Assembly (NCBI GenBank): GCA_005788075.1
Contig: SXZC01000239.1
Coordinates: forward strand, 1-16,347
DNA: 16,347 nt
Direction of reading: 5' to 3'
DNA from: Actinomycetota bacterium
GTDB taxonomy: Bacteria; Actinomycetota; Thermoleophilia; Miltoncostaeales; Miltoncostaeaceae
Shown here in pieces: positions 5,519 to 13,100 of the stretch. The position numbers and the translations under genes were made by a program. A model generated the notes under the pieces. It ran no database searches. It had not been told where the DNA came from and saw nothing but the letters and a program-made list of their open reading frames with translations. Numbering within the stretch: position 1 is the first letter of the stretch; every line of letters starts with the position of its first letter.

Positions 5519-6637
5519 GTGTCGTCGCCCCGCCTCGCACGCATCGCCTCGGGCGCCCTTGTCGCGGGTGGCGTGGCACTGCTGCTGGCCTCCGGAGGCT
5601 CGGCCGAGGGCTGGGTCAACTCCCTTCGCTGCACCGCGCAGGCCGATGCGCAGGCCATCGACGTGCAGCTGGCCGCGGCCGGCAGCCCCCTCGCCGGACA
5701 GGGCGCCACGTTCGTGCGCGAGGGCCTCGCGAACGACATCGACCCCCGGGTGCTGGTGGCGATCGCCGCGCAGGAGACCATGCTCATGACCTACGGGCCC
5801 GCGCAGCAGATCAACAACCCATTCGGCCTCGGGCCCGGCATCCAGTTCGACACCCCCGCAGAGGCCATCGCAATGGCCGCGAGCACCCTCAACCGCTACG
5901 CGGGCGACGGGCTCGTCACGCTCGCGCAGATCGGCGGGCGGTGGGCGCCCGTGGGCGCAAGCAACGACCCGCAGGGCCTCAACGGCGGCTGGCCGGCCGG
6001 CGTCAGCTCATTCTTCACCACCCTGGGCGGCGACCCGTACCGGCCAGTGCAGGCATCCGCGCAGGACCCGGCACCCACGTGCGCGCCCGCCGGCGCCACG
6101 GCCGCGCCTGCCGCCGGCTACGCGATGATGGAGCCCCAGGTGATCCCCGCGGTCACGCCCACCGACGGCCCGGGCGTGGTGGTGGTGTGGGGTGGCCAGG
6201 CACCGGTCGCGGGTGGATCCACCATGGCCGACGGCGCCGATCCACGCACCGGGCAGGCGGCGATCCTCGAGGGCTTCGCCTTCCCCGTCGCCGCCCCCAA
6301 GGGCTCGCCCATCACCTACCAGCCCGCCGGCGCGCGCCCGGTGGTCATCACGTCCGCCCCCGGCGCGGTGGTGGTGGCGCCCGTCTCCGGCACGCTGCGC
6401 ATCGCCAAGGGCCGGGCCGCTGCAGCGGGCGTCGGGTTCTGGGTGGATGCCCCCGGTCGCGACCGGGTGGGGCTCGGGCCGCTGGCCTCGTACGACCCCG
6501 GCATCGTGGAGGGCGCGAAGGTGACCTCCGGCCAGCCGCTCGGCCGCGCGACCGGCTCCACGGCGATCCTCTGGCAGCGCGACGGCGTGCCGGTCGCCAT
6601 CCAGCCGATGCTGGCCGCCACCCGGCCATCCGACTGA
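5519..6637 (+). CDS. secreted cell-wall protein: glucosaminidase/lysozyme-like domain plus degenerate M23 domain
   Basis: A 372-residue exported protein. Residues 1-29 form a signal peptide with basic N-terminus and Ala/Gly/Leu core. Residues 59-172 resemble a lysozyme-fold N-acetylglucosaminidase-type domain: VLVAIAAQETMLM with a candidate catalytic Glu86, then NNPFGLGPG at 99-107 (the NNPFG-like motif of GH73-type enzymes) and a repeated-helix end with Trp159. A Pro/Ala-rich linker spans about 176-245. Residues 252-365 read as the beta-sheet of an M23/LytM domain (APVSGTLRIAKG, VGLGPL, VTSGQPLGRATGS). However, the usual metal ligands are absent: the HL of the core is PL at 321-322, and the HLHF-like strand reads AILWQRD. 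It would act on or bind peptidoglycan outside the cell. GTG start and promoter are as described for 5506. The first domain assignment is moderately sure. The loss of activity in the second is inferred. Confidence 0.7.
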   Translation: MSSPRLARIASGALVAGGVALLLASGGSAEGWVNSLRCTAQADAQAIDVQLAAAGSPLAGQGATFVREGLANDIDPRVLVAIAAQETMLMTYGPAQQINNPFGLGPGIQFDTPAEAIAMAASTLNRYAGDGLVTLAQIGGRWAPVGASNDPQGLNGGWPAGVSSFFTTLGGDPYRPVQASAQDPAPTCAPAGATAAPAAGYAMMEPQVIPAVTPTDGPGVVVVWGGQAPVAGGSTMADGADPRTGQAAILEGFAFPVAAPKGSPITYQPAGARPVVITSAPGAVVVAPVSGTLRIAKGRAAAAGVGFWVDAPGRDRVGLGPLASYDPGIVEGAKVTSGQPLGRATGSTAILWQRDGVPVAIQPMLAATRPSD

Positions 6638-6639
6638 CA

Positions 6640-6653
6640 CGGGCCGCGGCCCG
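6640..6653. repeat. 14-base perfect palindrome upstream of the quinone oxidoreductase gene
   Basis: CGGGCCGCGGCCCG is a perfect palindrome two bases after the preceding stop codon and one base before the TAACCT -10 box. It could serve as an operator, or as the stem of a terminator for the upstream gene, although there is no T-run after it. In GC-rich DNA such a palindrome can arise by chance, but its position in the promoter is notable. Confidence 0.4.
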
Positions 6654-6654
6654 G

Positions 6655-6688
6655 TAACCTGCCCGCGCAACGCAGGTTCCCGAAGGAG
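6655..6688 (+). promoter_or_regulatory. quinone oxidoreductase promoter: -10 box, inverted repeat and ribosome binding site
   Basis: TAACCT at 6655-6660 is the candidate -10 box. A perfect inverted repeat, AACCTGC at 6656-6662 and GCAGGTT at 6672-6678 with nine bases between, covers both the box and the expected transcription start near 6667. Because the left arm lies before the start of transcription, it would act as a DNA operator and not as an RNA hairpin. AAGGAG at 6683-6688 is a good Shine-Dalgarno site five bases before the GTG start. Confidence 0.5.
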
Positions 6689-6693
6689 TTGCA

Positions 6694-7701
6694 GTGAAGG
6701 CGATTCGCATGAGCGAGCCCGGCGGCCCGGATGTGCTGGTGCTCGAGGACGTCCCCGACCTCCAGCCGGGCCCCGGCGAGGTGGTGGTCGACCTGAAGGC
6801 GGCCGCCCTCAACCGGCGCGACGTCTTCGTGCGCAAGGGCGTCGCCAAGGTGCCCCTTCCCCTCACCCCCGGCTCCGATGGCGCGGGAGTGGTGAGTGCC
6901 ATCGGCGACGGCGTGAAGGGGGTCGCCGAGGGCGACGAGGTGATCATCCTGCCGTCACTCGCGTGGGGCGACGACCAGCGCGCCCCGGGACCCCACTTCC
7001 GCATCCTCGGAGGGCCCGACCAGGGCACCTACGCGCAGCAGATCGTCATCGCCGCCGAGAACGTCTACCCCCGGCCCGGGCGCCTGTCATGGCACGAGGC
7101 CGCGGCGCTTCCCCTGGCCGGCCTCACGGCCTGGCGGGCGCTCTTCAGCCGCGCCCGGGTGCAGCCCGGCGAGACCGTGCTGGTCATCGGCATCGGCGGC
7201 GGCGTGGCCACTTTCGCGATGCACCTCGCCAAGGCCGCCGGCTGCAAGGTGGTGGTCACATCCTCATCCGATGAGAAGCTCGCAAAGGCCGCCGCCCTCG
7301 GCGCCGACGTGGGGGTGAACTACGCGACGGCCGGCGACGAGTGGGCCGCCGCGGTGAAGGAGGCCAACGGCGGCGGCGTGGACGTGGTGATCGACTCGGT
7401 GGGCTCCACCTGGGCCGGAAGCGTCGACTCCTGTGCCCCGGGCGGGCGCGTGGTGGTGTTCGGCGGCACGGGCGGCGCCAAGGTGGAGATGATGGTCCGA
7501 CCCATGACGCTCGGCCAGGTGAGCCTGCTCGGGACCACCATGGGGAGCCCCATGGAGTTCGGCCAGCTGCTCGCCGCCGTGGACACGCAGTCGTGGGTGC
7601 CGGTGATCGACAGCGTGCGGCCCCTGGCCGATGCCGCGGCCGCGCATGAGCGCGAGGAGGCCGGCCTGCACTTCGGCAAGCTCGTCCTGGAGTGCTCGTG
7701 A
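6694..7701 (+). CDS. NAD(P)H:quinone oxidoreductase-like medium-chain dehydrogenase
   Basis: A 335-residue member of the medium-chain dehydrogenase superfamily, closest in motif pattern to quinone oxidoreductases. The N-terminal GroES-like domain shows ALNRRDVFVRKG at 38-49, TPGSDGAGVV near 58-67 and GDEVI at 81-85. The Rossmann domain at about 135-270 carries GIGGGVA at 166-172 and SSSDEKL after the second strand, consistent with NADP binding. The catalytic and structural zinc cysteines of alcohol dehydrogenases are absent. The true substrate is unknown and could be a quinone, enal or other reactive carbonyl. The GTG start has a good AAGGAG. Its TGA overlaps the GTG start of the membrane protein that follows, so the two are coupled. 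The promoter has palindromic elements that suggest regulation, possibly by a redox or electrophile sensor. This is inference. Confidence 0.85.
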   Translation: MKAIRMSEPGGPDVLVLEDVPDLQPGPGEVVVDLKAAALNRRDVFVRKGVAKVPLPLTPGSDGAGVVSAIGDGVKGVAEGDEVIILPSLAWGDDQRAPGPHFRILGGPDQGTYAQQIVIAAENVYPRPGRLSWHEAAALPLAGLTAWRALFSRARVQPGETVLVIGIGGGVATFAMHLAKAAGCKVVVTSSSDEKLAKAAALGADVGVNYATAGDEWAAAVKEANGGGVDVVIDSVGSTWAGSVDSCAPGGRVVVFGGTGGAKVEMMVRPMTLGQVSLLGTTMGSPMEFGQLLAAVDTQSWVPVIDSVRPLADAAAAHEREEAGLHFGKLVLECS

Positions 7702-8093
7702 CGGACGACCGCCAACCGACCCTGCAGGAGCGCCTGCGGCCCGTGTGCGCCGTGCTCGGCGGCATCGGCGCCGTGCTCAGCGTGCTCGCCTCGTTCGTCG
7801 CCGTCGAGGCGTTCTCGATGGGCGGGATTTTCTACACGCTCGAATACCACGCCGGTGGATGGGCGGGCGCCGTGGCCTTCCTCATGGCCATGCTCACCGT
7901 GGGCGGCGCGATCGTCGTGCGCCGCTCGCCCGCCCTCGGCAGCACGCTGATGTACATCGGCGGTTGCGGCGGATTCCTCGCGTGCGGCGGTATCTGGCTG
8001 ATCCCGGGCACCATCACGCTCGTCGCTGCCAACCTCGCACTCTGGGCCATCACCGATCCGTTCAAGGACGGGCCGGCCGGCGCCAGCACCTGA
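7698..8093 (+). CDS. four-helix integral membrane protein, function unknown
   Basis: A 131-residue membrane protein that I cannot assign to a named family. It has a charged N-terminus (TDDRQPTLQERLRP) and hydrophobic segments at about residues 16-38, 54-73, 81-98 and 100-118. It ends in a short polar tail. Pairs of small residues (GGCGGF, ACGGIW) in the third segment suggest tight helix packing. The GTG at 7698 is preferred because it overlaps the previous stop as GTGA and has GGAG at 7689-7692, five bases upstream. Another in-frame GTG at 7692 would add two residues. The gene is coupled to the quinone oxidoreductase before it, and the M42 peptidase follows after 13 bases. Confidence 0.7.
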   Translation: MTDDRQPTLQERLRPVCAVLGGIGAVLSVLASFVAVEAFSMGGIFYTLEYHAGGWAGAVAFLMAMLTVGGAIVVRRSPALGSTLMYIGGCGGFLACGGIWLIPGTITLVAANLALWAITDPFKDGPAGAST

Positions 8094-8106
8094 GCGCCCG
8101 CCGCTG

Positions 8107-9147
8107 ATGGACCTGCCGCTCCTGCGCGAGCTGTGCGAGGCATCGGGTCCCCCGGGGGCCGAGGACCGCGTGCGCGACATCGTGCGGGCGCGCCTCGAGG
8201 CCACGGCGGACCGCGTTGACGACCTCGCCATGGGGTGCATCGACGGCGTGCGCGCCCCGGAGGGCGACCCCGCCGGGCGCCTCATGCTGGCCGCCCACAT
8301 GGATGAGATCGGCCTGATGGTCACGCACGTCGACGACCGCGGGTTCGTGAAGTTCATCCCCCTCGGCGGGTGGGACGCCCGCACGCTCGTGGGCCAGCGC
8401 GTGCTCGTGCACGGCAGGGAGGACCTCGTCGGCATCGTCGGCACCACGCCGGTGCACCTGCTCGACGAGGCCGCCCGCAGCAAGGCCCCGAAGATGGAGG
8501 ACCTCACGATCGACCTGGGGCTCCCGGGCGATCGCGCGCAGGAGCTCGTGCGCAAGGGCGATGTCGCCACCCGCGTGCGCGACCTCGCGCAGATCGGCGA
8601 CCTCGTCACGGGCAAGGCACTGGACGACCGCGTGGGCGTGTACGTGATGCTGGAGGGACTTCGCGCCGCCGGCCCGTCGCGCATGGAGGTGCACGCCACC
8701 GCCACGGCGCAGGAGGAGGTCGGCCTGCGCGGCGCGCGCACCGCCGCCCACCGCATCGCCCCGGACATCGCGGTGGCCATCGACACCTGCCCAGCCGACG
8801 ACGGGCCCGGCACGCCCAAGAGCGGCCCGTCCACGCGGCTGGGCGAGGGCGCCGCCATCCGGGTGATGGACGCCAGCGCCATCGGCCACCGCGGCCTCGT
8901 CGACCTTCTCATCGCCCTGGCCGAGGAGCGGGAGATCCCGTTCCAGCTTCATGTCTCGAACAAGGGCGGCACGGACACCGCGAGCCTGCAACTCTCGGGA
9001 CGCGGATCGATCGCCGGGTGCATCTCGATCCCCACCCGGTACGTGCACACGAGCGTCGAGGCCTGCCACCCCGACGACATCGACGCCGCGGTGGCGCTCA
9101 CCGCCGCCCTCATCGAGCAGGCACATCGCCTGCTCGATCCGGCCTAG
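8107..9147 (+). CDS. M42 family metallo-aminopeptidase
   Basis: A 346-residue dinuclear-metal aminopeptidase of peptidase family M42 (glutamyl aminopeptidase/deblocking aminopeptidase, often misnamed endoglucanase), a cytosolic enzyme that trims short peptides. Visible metal and catalytic residues are H64 and D66 in AAHMDEIGL, D173 in ALDDRVG, E203 and E204 in AQEEVGLRGA, D226 in AIDTCPADD, and H314 in RYVHTSVE. TDTASLQLSGRG at 289-300 also matches the family. The length is normal for M42. It starts with ATG after a weak upstream sequence and is probably translated as the third gene of the quinone oxidoreductase transcript. Its TAG stop lies in the left arm of a hairpin shared with the convergent rhomboid gene. 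Which N-terminal residue it removes cannot be told from sequence. Confidence 0.93.
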   Translation: MDLPLLRELCEASGPPGAEDRVRDIVRARLEATADRVDDLAMGCIDGVRAPEGDPAGRLMLAAHMDEIGLMVTHVDDRGFVKFIPLGGWDARTLVGQRVLVHGREDLVGIVGTTPVHLLDEAARSKAPKMEDLTIDLGLPGDRAQELVRKGDVATRVRDLAQIGDLVTGKALDDRVGVYVMLEGLRAAGPSRMEVHATATAQEEVGLRGARTAAHRIAPDIAVAIDTCPADDGPGTPKSGPSTRLGEGAAIRVMDASAIGHRGLVDLLIALAEEREIPFQLHVSNKGGTDTASLQLSGRGSIAGCISIPTRYVHTSVEACHPDDIDAAVALTAALIEQAHRLLDPA

Positions 9148-9158
9148 CCCCCTAGGCC
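9141..9158. terminator. perfect hairpin shared by the convergent M42 and rhomboid genes
   Basis: GGCCTAG, four bases CCCC, then CTAGGCC form a perfect 7-base inverted repeat that contains the TAG stop codon of each gene, one on each strand. A stem of this strength exactly between convergent genes would suit bidirectional termination. There is no T-run after either side, so intrinsic termination would be of the U-less kind, which is inference. Confidence 0.5.
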
Positions 9159-10018
9159 ACGAACACGGCGAGGGCGAACCCGCCCACGAGCACGGCCGCC
9201 ATGCCGCCGATGACGGCTGGCGCCATGCGCCCATAGGCCATGTGCCCGCGGCCGAGCGCTGAGAGGGCGAGCGCGGCGAGGAAGCCGCCCACGAGCCCGC
9301 CCAGGTGGCCGCCGATCGAGATGCCCGGGATGATGAACGTGATGCCGAGGTTGAGCAGCAGGAAGATGCCCACGCTCGACCCCAGGAGCGCGATGCCCTG
9401 CTGGCGCTCCAGCACGAGCAGGGCGGCCATGAGGCCGTAGATGCCGCCGGATGCGCCCACGGTGAGGGCGTTCGGGGCGAACAGCAGCGCGCCGGCCGCG
9501 CCCCAGATGATGCTGGCGAGGTAGATCGCACCGAACCGCAGCGACCCCGCATAGCGCTCCAGCGCGCCACCGAGCCACCAGAGCACGATCATGTTGAAGA
9601 ACAGGTGGATGAGCCCGGCGTGCACGAACGCCGACGTGATGATGCGGTACCACTGGCCCTCCGCCACGAACGGCCCGAAAAGGCCCAGGTCGACGGCGAT
9701 GCCGGCATTGGCCCCAGAGATCGTCACGCCCTGCGCGAGCTCGATGATGGCGATGGCCACGCAGAGGGCGATGATGCCCACGGTGACAGGCGCCCCGCCG
9801 GTCCTGATGCCGAGGTCGAGCCCACGTGCGCGATCGGTGACCGACCCCGGGCGGGGGGCCCCCGCGCAGTCCGGGCACTTCATGCCGACGGCCGATGTGC
9901 GCGCGCAATCCGGGCAGATCGGGGTGTCGCAGGTGGAGCACGAAACGAGGGTCTCGCGGTCCGGATGCCAGCGGCATCTGGCTTCGGCGGTACCGGGATC
10001 GACGGTGTGCTCTGCCAC
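9152..10018 (-). CDS. rhomboid family intramembrane serine protease with N-terminal zinc-binding module
   Basis: A 288-residue rhomboid peptidase, cutting transmembrane substrates within the membrane. Residues 15-51 hold a Cys/His array: C15, H18, C27, C30, C35, C38, C48 and C51, like a B-box or zinc ribbon, which may bind zinc at the cytosolic side. A linker and then six helices follow from about residue 77. HLFFNM at 138-143 is the conserved helix 2 motif, GASGGIYG holds the catalytic Ser190, and the GGHLGG segment holds the catalytic His238. The GTG start at 10018 is chosen because the zinc module begins soon after, and a TACCAT box lies eight bases before it. A much longer open frame continues upstream to 10672, but this is antisense to gltB and is not credible. 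Physiological substrates are unknown. Confidence 0.9.
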   Translation of the reverse strand: MAEHTVDPGTAEARCRWHPDRETLVSCSTCDTPICPDCARTSAVGMKCPDCAGAPRPGSVTDRARGLDLGIRTGGAPVTVGIIALCVAIAIIELAQGVTISGANAGIAVDLGLFGPFVAEGQWYRIITSAFVHAGLIHLFFNMIVLWWLGGALERYAGSLRFGAIYLASIIWGAAGALLFAPNALTVGASGGIYGLMAALLVLERQQGIALLGSSVGIFLLLNLGITFIIPGISIGGHLGGLVGGFLAALALSALGRGHMAYGRMAPAVIGGMAAVLVGGFALAVFVA

Positions 10019-10026
10019 TCGCCTGC

Positions 10027-10032
10027 ATGGTA
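10027..10032 (-). promoter_or_regulatory. candidate -10 box of the rhomboid gene
   Basis: On the minus strand TACCAT is followed by eight bases and the GTG start of the rhomboid gene. It fits the spacing seen at other genes here, so the mRNA may be leaderless. No -35 consensus is visible. Confidence 0.4.
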
Positions 10033-10091
10033 TCCCGCTTTCCCCATGGCGACGGGGCGGTCGGTACCCCCAGGCGGGGTCATGTCGCCCG

Positions 10092-10120
10092 TTGACAGGG
10101 GGGTTCCGGACGGCTTCACT
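10092..10120 (+). promoter_or_regulatory. candidate gltB promoter
   Basis: A perfect TTGACA at 10092-10097 is followed after 17 bases by TTCACT at 10115-10120, which shares T1, A4 and T6 with the -10 consensus. This is the only clear -35/-10 pair in the window. Transcription from about 10127 would give a leader of nearly 60 bases, ending in the GAGAGG ribosome binding site at 10173-10178, six bases before the TTG start. Confidence 0.5.
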
Positions 10121-10184
10121 ACCCGTTCGGCCCGTCCGCGCCCGGTCCCGCGCGGTCGATCGATTTCCACCTGAGAGGCTGCAC

Positions 10185-13100
10185 TTGACGACGACGCCTG
10201 CGCCGTTCGCAACCACCCCTCCCCCGGGTCTCCCGGAGCTGAAGGAGCATGACGCCTGCGCGCTCGCCGCCTTCGCCACGCGCGACGGCAAGCCGAGCCG
10301 CGACATCATCGACCGCGCCCTCCTCGGGCTCGACATGATGGTGCACCGCGCGGGCAGCGTGGACGGCGAGGGTGACGGCTCGGGCCTGCAGGTGGACCTC
10401 CCGCGCCCGCTCTGGGCCGCGCGCCTCGAGGCCGAGGGCCTCGACCCCGCCACGGCCGACGACCCGCGCTTCGTGGTGGCCCATGTGTTCTTCGAGGGCG
10501 CAGCCGAGGCCGATGACGAGCTGCCGCGCCTCATCGACATCGCCCGCCTGCACGGGTTCGAGGTGCTGATCAGCCGCGAGGGCGAGATCGATCGCTCGGC
10601 CCTCGGCCCCCGCGCGGCCGAGAACCCGCCCGTCTTCTGGCAGCTCGCGCTCCTGGCCGGCGATGCCGCCACGGCGTCGCGCGACTGCTACCGGGCGATG
10701 GTGGCCATCGAGCAGGACCTCACCTGCCACGTGGCCTCCTTCTCGGCCAACGACTGCGTGTACAAGGTGCTGGGCCAGCCGATGGTGCTGCCGGGCTTCT
10801 ATCCCGAGCTCGCCGACCCGGCGTTCGGATCGTCGCGCGTCATCGCGCACAACCGATACTCCACCAACACCTACCCGACCTTCAGCCGCGTGCAGCCGTT
10901 CGCGATCCTCGGCCACAACGGCGAGATCAACACCATCGCGCAGCTGCGCGAGCAGTGCCGGCAGCTAGGGCTGCCGATCACCCGCGACGGCTCCGACTCG
11001 CAGGACCTCAACCGACTGCTCGAGGGCCTCATCTTCGAGAAGGGGCTCTCCCTCATCGAGGCGGTGGAGTTCGCATTCCCGCCGATCCTCGGCGAGGTGC
11101 ATCGCCTGCCCACCGAGCTGCAGGACCTCTACGTGCACTACCGCGAGGCCTGGGGGCCGTACGCCCAAGGTCCCGTGGCGCTTGCGGCCCGCGCCTACGA
11201 CGAGATGGTGTTCTCGGTCGACGCCCTGGGCCTGCGCCCCCTGTGGTGGGTCGAGACCGCCGACATCTACGTGGCGTCGTCCGAGCCCGGCATCGTCCCG
11301 GTGCACGAGCTCACCGCCGATCCGCGCCCGCTCGCCCCGGGCGAGAAGATCGCCCTGATCAGCGGCGATGACGGCGTGCCGCGGGTGCTCTCCTACCCCG
11401 AGGTGCAGCGCGAGGTTCACGTCCGCGCGAGCGCCCGTGGCGGCCTTCCCCATGCAGAGGCGCGCGCCCGCCTGGCCGGCGGGCTCGAGCCGGTGGGAGA
11501 CGGCGCCGACCTGGCCCCTGCCGGCGATGCCGGGCCCGACGTACCGCTTGCCGACCTGCTGGCGTCCGCGGGGTGGATCGACGGCGACAAGCAGCAGGTG
11601 CAGTTCCACGCCGACCGCGGCGCGGAGCCCATCGGATCGCTCGGGTGGGATGGCCCGCTGGGCCCGCTCTCCCCGGTGGCGCTCCCGGTGTCCGACTACC
11701 TCCAGGAGACCGTGGCCGTGGTCACCAACCCGGCCATCGACCGCGAGCGCGAGGTGGAGCACTTCTCCACGCGCGTGGTGCTGGGCCGGCGCCCGCCCAT
11801 CGAGGGCGTGGAGCCCTCGCCGCCGCAGCGCTGCGAGCTGCGCATGCCCATCATCCTCGGCGCCATGCGCCCGTCGGTGCAGGTGAGCCTGCCCGAGCTC
11901 CGCCGCGTGGCGGCCGGGCAGGGCGTGGCCGTGATGGAGGACGTCGTGGCCGCCTGGGGCGACCGCTATGCCCGCCTGCCCCTGTACTTCCCGGCGGACG
12001 GCACCACCCGCGAGCATGTCGACCGTCTCTGCCAGCTGGCCGTCGACGCCGTCACGGCCGGCGCCGAGATCGTGGTGCTCGAGGACCGCCTCGCCACGGC
12101 GCAGGAGCGCGTGATCGATCCGCACCTCGCGGTGGCCGCCGTTGACAAGGCCCTGCGCGAGGCCCACGACGCCGAGGGCGTGGCCCTGCGTCGTCGCGTG
12201 AGCGTGGTGCTCAAGGCCGTCGGCATCAGGAACGTGCACGACATCATGGTGGCCGTGGGCTTCGGGGCCGACGCCCTCTGCCCCTACGCCATGGTGGAGC
12301 AGGCCGTGGACGGCTCACCCGAGCCCGAGGCCGCGGCCGGGCGCCTGCTTGATGGCCTGCAGAAGGGCATGGAGAAGGTGCTCTCCACCCTCGGCATCCA
12401 CGAGATCCGCGGCTACGGCCGCCTGGTGTCCGCCATCGGCATCGCGCCCGAGGTGCTCGACCGCCTGGGCATCCCGGGCTTCTGCGCATCCGAGGGACGC
12501 GGGCTCGACTTCGCCCGCCTCGACGTGCTCGCCGAGCAGGGCCGCCAGATCCGCGCCGGCGAGGAGAGCGCGGGCAAGGTGAAGCTGCCGCGCATGTACC
12601 CGAAGGTGTGGAAGGCCCTCGCCCGCGTGGCCAACTCGGAGCGCGGCTACGACGAGTTCGCCGAGACGTGCCAGGCGCTCGAGGACGAGCAGCCCGTGGC
12701 CCTGCGCCACGCCATCGGAATCCAGTTGGCCCCGGAGGGCGAGCGCCTGCCGGCAGATCGCGTATCGAGCTCCGTGGGCGGCCAGGACCTGCCGTTCGTG
12801 ATCTCGTCGATGTCGTTCGGAAGCCAGGGCGAGACGCCCTTCCGCGCCTACGCCGAGGCGGCCTACCGCGCCGACATGCTCTGCATGAACGGCGAGGGCG
12901 GCGAGATCCGCGACATGTACGGCAAGTACCCGAAGAACCGCGGCGTGCAGATCGCATCAGGCCGCTTCGGGGTGTCCTCGCTGCTGATGAACGCCTGCGA
13001 GTGGATCGAGATCAAGATCGGGCAGGGCGCGAAGCTCGGCGAGGGCGGCCACCTGCCGGGCTCGAAGGTGACGGAGGCCATCGCAGCGGCCCGCAACGCC

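Noticed and set aside
9591..10184. gltB extended upstream to 9591
   Set aside because: The added part is antisense to the rhomboid gene. The family expects the nucleophile Cys near the N-terminus, and a TTG with GAGAGG gives just a 24-residue leader.
10241..10260. AAGGAG followed by an ATG inside gltB as a start site
   Set aside because: The ATG is in another frame with no family match, and the spacing is too short.
9152..10672. Rhomboid gene extended to a 506-residue protein
   Set aside because: The extra 217 residues are antisense to the gltB 5' part and promoter and show no domain. The GTG at 10018 with a TACCAT box before it is a better start.
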